NCBI GenBank assembly: GCA_002399345.1
Contig: DHDL01000025.1
Location: 1-11,098, forward strand
Length of the DNA stretch: 11,098 nucleotides
Source: Thermoanaerobacterales bacterium UBA4877
GTDB lineage: Bacteria > Bacillota > Thermoanaerobacteria > Thermoanaerobacterales > UBA4877
Reading direction: 5' to 3'
Part shown: positions 1 to 7,843 of the stretch, piece after piece
Position numbering within the stretch: position 1 is the stretch's first letter
How the letters are laid out: each line of letters opens with the position of its first letter
The notes under the pieces: generated by a model
Database searches by the model: none
What the model was told of the DNA's origin: nothing
The model's input: only the letters and a program-made list of their open reading frames with translations
Program-made: the position numbers and the translations under genes

Positions 1-1464
1 GTTATGGGTGTGCCCGCACATGACGAGAGGGATTTTGAGTTTGCCGGAAAATATAAACTCCCAGTAAGGGTGGTCATACAGCCTAAGGGGGAGGTTCTAT
101 CGACGGATACGATGAAGGAAGCCTATACGGGTGATGGGTTTATGTCAAATTCTGGTAGCTTTGATGGCATGGCAGCTAAGGATATGATAGAAAAAATTAA
201 GGATCTTATTGAAGAAAAGGGATGTGGCAAGAGGAAGGTAAATTACAAACTCAGGGACTGGCTTATATCCAGGCAGAGATATTGGGGTGCTCCCATTCCC
301 ATTGTTTACTGTGAGCATTGCGGCGTCGTACCGGTTCCGGAGGCGGATCTTCCCGTACTGCTCCCCGAGGATGCTAAATTCACCGGGAAAGGGCAGTCAC
401 CGCTGTCACAATGTGAGTCCTTTGTAAATACTACCTGTCCTAAGTGCGGCAGGCCGGCCAAGAGGGAAACGGATACCATGGATACGTTTATGTGTTCTTC
501 ATGGTACTTTGAACGGTACACCGATCCCAGAAACGAGGATGTTCCCTTTGATTTTGACAAGGCAAAGTACTGGCTGCCGGTGGATCAGTATGTGGGCGGT
601 GTGGAGCATGCAATACTGCATTTGATGTATGCTAGATTTTTCACCAAATTTCTCTATGATATAAAACTCACGCCGGTGGATGAACCTTTTACCAATCTGT
701 TAACCCAGGGCATGGTTTTAAAAGAGGGGATCAAGATGTCTAAATCCAAAGGGAACATAGTCAGTCCAGAGGAGATTATAGATAAATACGGTGCCGATAC
801 CACCCGGCTTTTTGTACTTTTTGCCGCACCTCCGGAAAGGGACCTGGAGTGGAACGATCAGGGTGTCGAGGGGTGCTACAGGTTTTTAAGCAGGGTATAC
901 AAGCAGGTTACCGATTTAAAAGATGATTATACACTCTCTGACTTAAACTATGACAACCTGGATGAAGAGGATAAAAAACTTAGGTATAAAACGAACAGTA
1001 CAATAAAGAAGATAACGGAGGATCTGGATGGGAAATTTGGGTTTAACACAGCTATAAGTGCTATTATGGAGCTTTCCAATGCGCTGAATGATTACATGAC
1101 CGTACATAAGAAAAGCGCCAATATGAATGTGGTAAGTGAGCTTATATATAATGAACTTATAATGTTAGCTCCCTTTGCGCCGCATATAACCGAGGAGCTA
1201 TGGCATGTTTTAGGTTATGAAGGCAGCATACACAAAATGGCCTGGCCCGTTTGTGACGAGAATGCTTTGATAAAAAGTGAGACGGAGATTGTGATCCAGG
1301 TAAAAGGAAAAGTAAGGGGAAGACTCAGTGCACCTACAGGGGCAGATGATGATACAATTAAGAAGCTTGTATTAAAAAACGAAAGGATAAAGTCATTTAT
1401 AAATGATAAACCGATAAAGAGAATAATTATAATACCCGACAAGTTGGTCAACATCGTTATATAA
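1..1464 (+). CDS. leuS: Leucyl-tRNA synthetase, C-terminal part (5' end outside window)
   Basis: Class I aminoacyl-tRNA synthetase that charges tRNA-Leu with leucine in the cytoplasm. The frame is open at base 1, so the 487 codons seen are the C-terminal portion; bacterial enzymes are usually about 800-870 residues, so roughly 40 percent is missing. Visible parts in order: the end of the CP1 editing domain (GVPAHDERDFEFA, near residues 3-15), a zinc-binding insertion with two CxxC pairs (Cys104/Cys107 and Cys146/Cys149 of the visible part), the second half of the Rossmann core with the KMSKS signature at 733-747, the helical anticodon-binding region, and the small C-terminal domain ending in KLVNIVI. 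The Met at position 4 is an internal residue, not a start. The gene ends at a terminator shared with the convergent carboxypeptidase gene. Family identity is certain from these motifs. Confidence 0.97.
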   Translation, partial: VMGVPAHDERDFEFAGKYKLPVRVVIQPKGEVLSTDTMKEAYTGDGFMSNSGSFDGMAAKDMIEKIKDLIEEKGCGKRKVNYKLRDWLISRQRYWGAPIPIVYCEHCGVVPVPEADLPVLLPEDAKFTGKGQSPLSQCESFVNTTCPKCGRPAKRETDTMDTFMCSSWYFERYTDPRNEDVPFDFDKAKYWLPVDQYVGGVEHAILHLMYARFFTKFLYDIKLTPVDEPFTNLLTQGMVLKEGIKMSKSKGNIVSPEEIIDKYGADTTRLFVLFAAPPERDLEWNDQGVEGCYRFLSRVYKQVTDLKDDYTLSDLNYDNLDEEDKKLRYKTNSTIKKITEDLDGKFGFNTAISAIMELSNALNDYMTVHKKSANMNVVSELIYNELIMLAPFAPHITEELWHVLGYEGSIHKMAWPVCDENALIKSETEIVIQVKGKVRGRLSAPTGADDDTIKKLVLKNERIKSFINDKPIKRIIIIPDKLVNIVI

Positions 1465-1484
1465 TTGGTCTTAATTAAAAAAAC

Positions 1485-1524
1485 AACAGGCGGCATATAA
1501 TAATTACCGCCTGTTTGTTTTTTT
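1485..1524. terminator. Bidirectional rho-independent terminator between leuS and dac
   Basis: A 9-bp perfect stem, AACAGGCGG (1485-1493) with CCGCCTGTT (1507-1515), encloses a 13-base AT-rich loop. On the plus strand it is followed by TGTTTTTTT, which suits termination of leuS. On the minus strand the mirror-image tail is GTTTTTTT, read from the A-run at 1477-1484, which suits termination of dac. The 3' arm of the stem lies inside the last codons of dac, and the dac stop codon (1504-1506) is in the loop. Confidence 0.9.
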
Positions 1525-2766
1525 AAATATATATTTTTTACGATGACAGGATTTTATAGTATGCATTATTATGTATATGACTAACAGCACGGACACTGTG
1601 ACAAAGACTTTCAGTTTCTTATTTGAGTCATCACTTGTGTTACTTATCTCAGCGTTTATCTGCTTTACACGACCCAGCCAGTTTTTTTGATATGAATTGT
1701 TTGTTATCAGGTCTGCCTCACCTAAGTACATATCATCCGCATAATATTTGAGTTTGCCGAGAGAAGTGCCGGCCTGTATGGGTAAGGAGATATCGTCATT
1801 CAAACTTATCTTTTTAGTTATGGTATTTTTATCTAACGGCATACTGGCTAAAACGTTTTTATTTGTCACCAAAGGTATTTTAAGGTTTTTGAAATTCATG
1901 GTTCCTACCGTCTGATCCTTCTTGCTTATGGTAACAACCCGGTAATTGGAAAAGCCATAGTTTAGCAGATTCGTTGAATCCTCCCACATTTTGTTGCCTT
2001 CATCACCCATTATTACCGATATCAATCTGTGCCCGTTTTTGGATGCGCTTGCGACCAAGGTATGTCTTGCCTTTTTTGTATATCCCGTTTTTACTCCGTC
2101 CGCACCTTTATAATGGTATCTGGAGTTTTTTATCAATTTGTTTTCAGTGTATAGTATCCTTTCCTCATCAAATTTGTTGGTGGGATTTACTACATATTTT
2201 TGGGTGTTTACTATTTTTCTAAAGGTTTCGTTTTTCATTGCATAGTTTGTTATTAAAGCCATATCCCTTGCAGTGGTGTAGTGGTTGTCGTCGTGCAGGC
2301 CGTTGGGATTAGTAAAATGTGTATTTGTGGCACCGATGTCCGCTGCCTTTTTGTTCATCATTTTTGCAAAGTCATCCGTGCTGCCGCCTACATGATCGGC
2401 AATAACAACTGCCGCATCGTTGGCGGAAGATAAAAGAAGACTGTATAGAAGATCCTTCACTGAAAGAATTTCACCGGGCTGTATGAATATCTTGTTTCCA
2501 TCCGTACCAAGTATGTCATTGCCCGCTGTCGCACTTTCATTGAGATTTGAATTTTCCAGTGCTATAATAGCTGTGAGTATCTTTGTAATGCTGGCGGGGA
2601 ACATTTTTTGGTCCGCATTTTTTTCATACAGTATTTGGCCTGTTCTGCAGTCTATTAATGCCGCAGACTGGGCAGATACTTCCAAATTCTCAGCATATGT
2701 CTTTGTAAATGGTAAAACGGTAAATAAAGATATGGTAATTATGAATACAGCTATGATTTTTTTCAT
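1504..2766 (-). CDS. D-alanyl-D-alanine carboxypeptidase (DacF-like, penicillin-binding protein 5/6 family)
   Basis: Serine DD-carboxypeptidase (peptidase S11) that removes the terminal D-alanine from peptidoglycan stem pentapeptides outside the membrane. The protein is 420 residues from the chosen start. It has an N-terminal signal peptide (about 1-25, likely cut after TYA), then the three penicillin-binding motifs: SITK at 59-62 with catalytic Ser59, SAN at 114-116, and KTG at 226-228. After the catalytic domain comes a beta-rich C-terminal domain, then a strongly hydrophobic segment near 385-402 and a basic tail, so the protein is probably anchored by a transmembrane helix. The ATG at 2766 was chosen because GGAGGA (2773-2778) sits 6 bases upstream; a longer frame to 2826 has no comparable site and would put 20 extra residues before the signal peptide. 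The neighbouring gerM and the family suggest a cell-wall or sporulation role, but which paralogue (DacA, DacB or DacF) it is cannot be told from sequence alone. Confidence 0.94.
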   Translation of the reverse strand: MKKIIAVFIITISLFTVLPFTKTYAENLEVSAQSAALIDCRTGQILYEKNADQKMFPASITKILTAIIALENSNLNESATAGNDILGTDGNKIFIQPGEILSVKDLLYSLLLSSANDAAVVIADHVGGSTDDFAKMMNKKAADIGATNTHFTNPNGLHDDNHYTTARDMALITNYAMKNETFRKIVNTQKYVVNPTNKFDEERILYTENKLIKNSRYHYKGADGVKTGYTKKARHTLVASASKNGHRLISVIMGDEGNKMWEDSTNLLNYGFSNYRVVTISKKDQTVGTMNFKNLKIPLVTNKNVLASMPLDKNTITKKISLNDDISLPIQAGTSLGKLKYYADDMYLGEADLITNNSYQKNWLGRVKQINAEISNTSDDSNKKLKVFVTVSVLLVIYIIMHTIKSCHRKKYIFKKTNRR

Positions 2767-2793
2767 TTGGCATCCTCCGTTAGCATGACAATA

Positions 2794-2804
2794 ATTATAG
2801 TATA
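2794..2804 (-). promoter_or_regulatory. Possible -10 element for the carboxypeptidase gene
   Basis: Read on the minus strand, the 76-base gap between dac and comEA contains TATACT (2804 to 2799) overlapping TATAAT (2799 to 2794), about 28 bases ahead of the dac start codon. No good -35 box stands at the right distance on either choice, so this may be a weak or alternative-sigma promoter, or only AT-rich spacer. I see no convincing promoter for comEA on the plus strand in the same gap. Confidence 0.3.
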
Positions 2805-2842
2805 CCAAAAAAATATGATATAGCAAAAGAGGTAATTTAAGG

Positions 2843-3478
2843 ATGAAGTTTAAAAAGACACAGACTTTTATTCTGATAGCAGTGATTATCTTAGCTATAT
2901 TGGGAAGTATATTTTTTTATTATAAAAATGCCGATGATAAAGTAGATGTTGATGTTGCAGATAAAAGGGATTCCTTGCCTGCCGGCAATGGCAGTGAAAA
3001 AACAGCGGCTATTGCTGATGATGAAGGTAAGGATGAGTCTCAGCCTGAAACCGTTTTTGTACATGTGGCCGGCCGGGTGAAAAATACCGGCGTATATGAA
3101 TTAAAGAACGGAACGAGGGTTATAGATGCCGTCAATATGGCAGGCGGGCCGCTTAATGATGCCGATCTTGACAGCTTGAATCTTGCTGAAAAACTGCATG
3201 ATGAAGAGAAGGTTTACGTGCCAAAAGTGGGAGAGACTCAAACCGATACCAATGCCGTGGGCATGCAACCCAGCGGCACGGATGCCGGTAAGGTCAATAT
3301 CAATTCAGCAGGCGTGGAGGAATTGAAGACCTTATCCGGAATAGGCGATACGTTAGCCGGCAATATTATAGATTACAGGAATGCCAACGGGCCCTTTAAG
3401 TCTTTAGATGAGCTTACCAATGTACCAAAAATAGGACCTAAAACTTTTGAGAATATAAAAGATAAGTTAACTTTATAG
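2843..3478 (+). CDS. comEA: ComEA-type DNA-binding protein (SLBB plus helix-hairpin-helix)
   Basis: Membrane-anchored DNA receptor of the natural-transformation apparatus, or a relative of it. The 211-residue protein has a short basic N-terminus and one transmembrane segment (about 8-27), an acidic low-complexity linker (30-68), an SLBB domain (about 70-129, containing VFVHVAGRVKNTGVYELKNG), a second linker, and a C-terminal double helix-hairpin-helix DNA-binding domain (about 150-211) with the hallmark turns LSGIGDTLA and VPKIGPKT. Length and order match ComEA of Bacillus and clostridia. AGAGGT (2828-2833) precedes the ATG by 9 bases. No comEC or comEB is seen beside it; the next gene, selD, starts 48 bases downstream with no terminator between, so comEA may be the first gene of the sel transcript. 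Whether the organism is competent cannot be judged; in many clostridia comEA persists without known transformation. Confidence 0.93.
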   Translation: MKFKKTQTFILIAVIILAILGSIFFYYKNADDKVDVDVADKRDSLPAGNGSEKTAAIADDEGKDESQPETVFVHVAGRVKNTGVYELKNGTRVIDAVNMAGGPLNDADLDSLNLAEKLHDEEKVYVPKVGETQTDTNAVGMQPSGTDAGKVNINSAGVEELKTLSGIGDTLAGNIIDYRNANGPFKSLDELTNVPKIGPKTFENIKDKLTL

Positions 3479-3526
3479 TATTTATTTGTGGTTTAACAGC
3501 TTTTTGTGAAAAGAGGCGATATAGGT

Positions 3527-4534
3527 ATGGATATAAAGCTTACAAGCCTTGCCAGCTGTTCCGGCTGAGCATCTAAAATGGGTCAGCAGACCTTGACGCA
3601 GGTTCTGCGTTATTTGCCGAAGACAGAGGACAAAAGATTGCTTGTTGGTCTTGGTAACAATGACGATGCAGCCGTATACCGTTTAAATGATGACACGGCT
3701 ATCATACATACGGTGGACTTTTTTACTCCTATAGTGGACGACCCGTATGATTACGGGGCGATCAGTGCCGCAAACGCCTTGAGTGATATCTATGCCATGG
3801 GAGGCAAACCTGTCCTTGCCCTCAATATAGTATGTTTTCCTCCGGATTTGCCGGGAGAGATATTGGGCAATGTGCTTAAAGGTGGAGCGGATAAGGTTAA
3901 GCAGGCAGGTGCATTAATAGCGGGTGGACATACGGTAAAAGATGAAGAACCTAAGTATGGGCTTTCCGTGTTGGGTACGATAAACCCGGACAGGATAATA
4001 AAGAACGTAGGGGCCAGGCCGGGAGATGCATTGATACTCACTAAACCCATTGGTATAGGAATCATAACAACTGCCATAAAAGCCGATATGCTTGAAAAGG
4101 AAACAATAAAAAAGACCGTTTATATCATGAAACAGTTAAACGATAAAGCCTCAAGGATGATGTGGGGTGCAGTTGTACATGCCGCCACGGACGTTACGGG
4201 CTTCGGTCTTTTGGGACATGCATGCGAGATGGCCGACGGCAGTAATGTCTCCTTTGAAATGTTTTACAGGGATGTACCGGTAATTGACGAATCCATAGAT
4301 CTTGCACAGACAGGTATAATTCCGGCAGGAACATACGACAACAGAAAATTCCTGGATGGACGTATAAGCTTTGCAGACGTACCCAGATATATGGAGGATA
4401 TCATGTTTGATCCGCAGACCTCGGGTGGACTTTTGATTGCACTGCCGCCTGACGAGGTATTTAGATTTAAGGGAATAGGAAAGGTGATAGGCAGGGTGGT
4501 TAAAAAGCAGGGATGCAGCATAATTGTAAAATAA
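3527..4534 (+). CDS. selD: Selenide, water dikinase (selenophosphate synthetase), Sec-containing, UGA read through
   Basis: Makes selenophosphate, the selenium donor for selenocysteine, from selenide and ATP. Translating from ATG 3527 through TGA 3566-3568 gives 335 residues beginning MDIKLTSLASCSGUASKMG, with U14 aligned to catalytic Cys17 of the E. coli enzyme and Lys17 to its essential Lys20. The family KLT sequence at residues 4-6 lies upstream of the TGA and is in frame only if the TGA is read as Sec. AGAGG (3512-3516) sits 10 bases before ATG 3527. Downstream family motifs are intact: GNNDDAAV, TVDFFTPIVDD, GGHTVKDEEPKYG, DVTGFGLLGH (Asp222, matching E. coli Asp227) and FDPQTSGGLL. A conventional gene call would start at ATG 3578 and lose the active site. 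E. coli Cys19 corresponds to Ser16 here. The gene lies 34 bases ahead of selA in a likely operon. Confidence 0.95.
3569..3608 (+). promoter_or_regulatory. Candidate bacterial SECIS element of selD
   Basis: Bacterial SECIS hairpins lie in the coding sequence just after the UGA, where SelB binds them. Here GCAGACCT (3586-3593) pairs with AGGTTCTGC (3600-3608) in eight base pairs with one bulged T, closing a six-base loop TGACGC (3594-3599). The loop begins 25 bases after the UGA and has a G in its first two positions, as the usual bacterial SECIS model requires. A competing shorter fold, GGTC/GACC (3581-3592) with loop AGCA, uses some of the same bases. Which fold SelB recognises is not settled by inspection. 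Confidence 0.65.
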
Positions 4535-4568
4535 TGGTTTCACATGGAACTGTGAGGTGATTTTATTA

Positions 4569-5963
4569 ATGTTACAGGATATATTGAGAAAGATCCCGTC
4601 AGTAGACAGGATTATAAATAAACCTTATATACAATTTTATATCTCCTCTCTAGGACGGGAAAGGACGGTGCGTGTCGTAAGAGACGCCCTTGATGATTTA
4701 AAGTCTCATATAGTAAAGGGACAGATAAAGGATATAGACGAGAAGTTTTTGGAATGCTATATAACGGATACCCTAAAATCTGAGAGACGTTTCAGGACGC
4801 GGCGGGTCATCAATGCCACTGGGGTTGTCTTGCATACAAACCTGGGAAGGGCGGTTTTATCCGAAGACTGTATTAAAAGATTAAATGATAGCGCAAGTGG
4901 TTATTGCGATCTGGAATTTGATCTGAAGGAAGGCAAAAGAGGGAACCGCTACAGGAAAATTGAAAAGATGCTGACAGAAATAACCGGTTGTGAAGCAGCG
5001 GCGGTAGTTAATAACAATGCGGCCGCTGTTCTACTCATGCTCACCACTCTGGCAAAAGGCAAAGAGGTGGTCATTTCCCGCGGCGAGCTTGTTGAAATAG
5101 GCGGATCATTCAGGGTGCCGGATGTGATGACGGAGAGCGGAGCTGTTTTAAAAGAGGTGGGTACAACCAATAAGACCAGGGCCGGTGATTATGAAAAAGC
5201 CTATGATGCCGATAAAACAGCAATGCTATTAAAGATACATACAAGTAATTTTAAAATAATCGGTTTTACCGAATCCCCATCCGTAAAGGAGATTGCCGAG
5301 GTTGCTCATTCTCACGGGATACCCGCGGGGGTAGATTTAGGAAGCGGCCTTATATATGATTTAACATCATTTGGTTTGCCGCATGAGCCATCCGTTATGG
5401 AATGTTTAAAGGATGGCGCGGATATAGTAACATTTAGCGGGGACAAGCTGTTAGGTGGGCCGCAGTCCGGTATTATAATAGGCAAGAAAAGTTATATTGA
5501 TGAAATAAAATCGCACCCGCTCATAAGGGCGTTAAGAATAGATAAACTTAGCCTTATATGCCTTGAAGAAACCTTGAGCCATTATTACAGCCGTGAGGAT
5601 GCCTTATTTAACATTCCTACACTGAAAATGCTTACGGCGGACAGCCGGGATCTCGCAGACAGAGCTAAGAAGATTTTGAAAGGGATAGAAAATATAGAAG
5701 GGATAGAAGCCGAAATTACCGATGATTATTCAGAGGTAGGTGGAGGCTCCATGCCGGGAGCTTTGGTTAAGACATGTGTGATTAAGGTAAAACATTCGCA
5801 GAAGAGCGTGGATTGGATTTCGCAGCAACTGAGGTCGTGTGATGTACCCATAGTATGCAGAACGGCAGATGACACGCTTATTATGGATATGAGGACATTA
5901 GGAGACGGCGATGTGGCAGACATAGTTAAAGCAATGTGTTTTGTTTTAGGTGATGATAAGTGA
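4569..5963 (+). CDS. selA: L-seryl-tRNA(Sec) selenium transferase (selenocysteine synthase)
   Basis: PLP-dependent enzyme that converts seryl-tRNA-Sec to selenocysteyl-tRNA-Sec using selenophosphate, working as a large homo-oligomer in the cytoplasm. The protein is 464 residues, against 463 in E. coli. The PLP-binding lysine is Lys293 in the motif SGDKLLGGPQSGIIIG (E. coli Lys295). Other family blocks are present: RRVINATGVVLHTNLGRA near residues 79-96, the CDLEFDLKEGKRGNR block after it, and VDLGSGLIYDL before the lysine. An N-terminal helical domain of about 60 residues, used for tRNA-Sec binding in the family, is present. The start was set at ATG 4569 because GAGGTGA (4554-4560) stands 8 bases before it; a GTG at 4557 lies inside that site. 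It follows selD by 34 bases and its TGA overlaps the selB GTG, so selD, selA and selB are almost certainly co-transcribed. Confidence 0.97.
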   Translation: MLQDILRKIPSVDRIINKPYIQFYISSLGRERTVRVVRDALDDLKSHIVKGQIKDIDEKFLECYITDTLKSERRFRTRRVINATGVVLHTNLGRAVLSEDCIKRLNDSASGYCDLEFDLKEGKRGNRYRKIEKMLTEITGCEAAAVVNNNAAAVLLMLTTLAKGKEVVISRGELVEIGGSFRVPDVMTESGAVLKEVGTTNKTRAGDYEKAYDADKTAMLLKIHTSNFKIIGFTESPSVKEIAEVAHSHGIPAGVDLGSGLIYDLTSFGLPHEPSVMECLKDGADIVTFSGDKLLGGPQSGIIIGKKSYIDEIKSHPLIRALRIDKLSLICLEETLSHYYSREDALFNIPTLKMLTADSRDLADRAKKILKGIENIEGIEAEITDDYSEVGGGSMPGALVKTCVIKVKHSQKSVDWISQQLRSCDVPIVCRTADDTLIMDMRTLGDGDVADIVKAMCFVLGDDK

Positions 5964-7843
5964 ATATGAAAAGAGTAATAATAGGCACTGCAGGGCATAT
6001 TGACCACGGTAAAACAACCTTGATAAGGGCCCTTACCGGACGTAATACGGACAGGCTACCCGAAGAAAAGAAGCGCGGCATAACCATAGATCTAGGTTTT
6101 TCATATTTTGAGCTTCCCGACGGCACAAGGGCGGGAATAGTTGATGTTCCGGGACACGAGAAGTTTATAAAGAATATGCTGGCAGGCGCCGCAGGTATTG
6201 ATATCGTCCTTTTGGTAATCGCTGCTGACGAGGGTATAATGCCGCAGACAAAAGAACATCTTCACATCCTTCAGCTATTGGGGACCAAGCACGGAATCGT
6301 GGTTATTACAAAGACGGATATGGTGGAAGAAGAATGGCTGGATATGGTAAAGGAAGACATAGCGGATTATATAAAAAATACCTTCTTGGAGCATGCGCCG
6401 ATAGTCGAAGTCTCCGCAATAAATGGCAGCGGTATAGAAGAGCTCAAGGGGGCCATATTGGAGGAATATAAGAAAGTAGATCAAAAGGACACGCAGAGAC
6501 ATTTCAGGATTCCTATAGACAGGGTTTTCAGTGTACACGGTTATGGAACCGTTATAACGGGTACCCTGATGTCAGGAAAGATAAGTACGGGGGATGAACT
6601 GGATATTTACCCCGAAAATCTTTCAACAAAAGCGCGGAATTTACAGGTGCATGATGAAAATGTGCCGCTCGTTGAAGCAGGTGAGAGGGTGGCAATTAAT
6701 TTGTCCTCTTTAAAAGTAGGGGAGGTAAAACGCGGCATGGTTGTAGCTCCTCCAGGTATGTGTATGTGTACGGATTCATTGGATTGTAAAATAACTTTAT
6801 TAGATGATAGCCCCTTTATAATAAAGAGCAACCAAAGAATCAGGCTGTATGTCGGTTCTGCAGAGGTAATGGCAAGGACATCGGTATTAGGTGGCGTCGA
6901 AATTAAACAGGGCGAATCGGGTTTTTGCAGATTAAAGCTAGAAGAGGATGTTGCGTGCGAAAGACTGGACAGGTTTGTTGTCAGGTCTTACTCGCCGCTC
7001 TATACCATCGGTGGCGGTATGATCATAAATCCTTATCCTAAGAAAAGAAAAAATATACCCGGCTATGAAGATGAGCTCAGATCGTTGGAAAATGCCTCGG
7101 ACAGTGATTTTTTAAGGTATGTATTGTCCTCAGCGGGCCGGCCCCTGCCGCTTGATAAGGTCTCGGTTTTGTGCAGTCTTACTGCCAGTGAACTTTCAGG
7201 CCTTTTGTCTGATATAGGAAGCGGCAGCAAAATAATATCATCGGAGGGATATTTAGTATACGCCGATGTCCTGGAGAATTTTAAACGCAAAATCACCAAG
7301 AGTATAGAGGATTTCCATAACCGCCATTCGCTGAAAAAAGGTATTTCTAAAGAGGTACTCTACAGTGGTTTTTTCAAAAACATGGAAAGAAACGGGTTTG
7401 ATATGATGCTTAATATATTAAGAAACAGAGGAGATATAAAAGGAGAGAACCTGCTCTCTGTACCCGGTTTTGAAATATCTGTCGGTGGTGAAGATAAAAA
7501 AGCTATGGGAAAGGTATTATCCGCGCTTGCTGGTGATTTTATGCCTCCTTCCATTGAAAGCTTCGGCCTGGATGAGGATTTAATCGATTATATGATAGAA
7601 GAGGGGTTTTTAATAAAAATAGATGACGGGCTTTGTATTACTTCAGATACCGGAAAACAGTTAAAAAGTGTACTTCTGAGCTTATTCGGACGAAAAGACG
7701 GGATTACGATAGCTGAATACAGGGATGCTTTGGACATCAGCAGGAAGTATGCCTTGGCCTACCTCGAATACTTTGATAAAATAAAGTTGACACGAAGGGC
7801 TGGAGATGTAAGAATCCTAATTAAAGGGGATGAAGTGAAATGA
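5960..7843 (+). CDS. selB: Selenocysteine-specific translation elongation factor
   Basis: GTPase that replaces EF-Tu for selenocysteyl-tRNA and binds the SECIS hairpin in mRNA, delivering Sec to UGA codons on the ribosome. The 627 residues compare with 614 in E. coli. G-domain motifs: G1 GHIDHGKT (12-19), switch I around RGITIDLGF (39-47), G3 DVPGH (62-66), G4 TKTD (117-120), G5 SAI (152-154). EF-Tu-like beta-barrel domains follow (about 170-365, with VFSVHGYGTVITGTL), then a C-terminal region of about 260 residues that in this family forms four winged helices; the last ones bind SECIS RNA. GTG 5960 overlaps the selA stop (GTGA) and has AGGTGA (5948-5953) 6 bases upstream. ATG 5966 is the alternative and would only remove two residues; the spacing favours GTG. 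The stop overlaps the next gene by 4 bases. Confidence 0.97.
   Translation: MNMKRVIIGTAGHIDHGKTTLIRALTGRNTDRLPEEKKRGITIDLGFSYFELPDGTRAGIVDVPGHEKFIKNMLAGAAGIDIVLLVIAADEGIMPQTKEHLHILQLLGTKHGIVVITKTDMVEEEWLDMVKEDIADYIKNTFLEHAPIVEVSAINGSGIEELKGAILEEYKKVDQKDTQRHFRIPIDRVFSVHGYGTVITGTLMSGKISTGDELDIYPENLSTKARNLQVHDENVPLVEAGERVAINLSSLKVGEVKRGMVVAPPGMCMCTDSLDCKITLLDDSPFIIKSNQRIRLYVGSAEVMARTSVLGGVEIKQGESGFCRLKLEEDVACERLDRFVVRSYSPLYTIGGGMIINPYPKKRKNIPGYEDELRSLENASDSDFLRYVLSSAGRPLPLDKVSVLCSLTASELSGLLSDIGSGSKIISSEGYLVYADVLENFKRKITKSIEDFHNRHSLKKGISKEVLYSGFFKNMERNGFDMMLNILRNRGDIKGENLLSVPGFEISVGGEDKKAMGKVLSALAGDFMPPSIESFGLDEDLIDYMIEEGFLIKIDDGLCITSDTGKQLKSVLLSLFGRKDGITIAEYRDALDISRKYALAYLEYFDKIKLTRRAGDVRILIKGDEVK

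Noticed and set aside
3499..3516. Small hairpin CTTTT/AAAAG between comEA and selD
   Set aside because: Five weak A-T rich pairs without a T-run; not a terminator.
3578..4534. selD starting at ATG 3578
   Set aside because: This start has no ribosome binding site at the proper distance and deletes the conserved KLT and the catalytic position; reading the upstream TGA as Sec restores the full family N-terminus.
4151..4543. Open frame of 130 codons on the minus strand within selD
   Set aside because: It is antisense to strongly conserved SelD motifs, resembles no family I know and has no good ribosome binding site; a shadow of the real gene.
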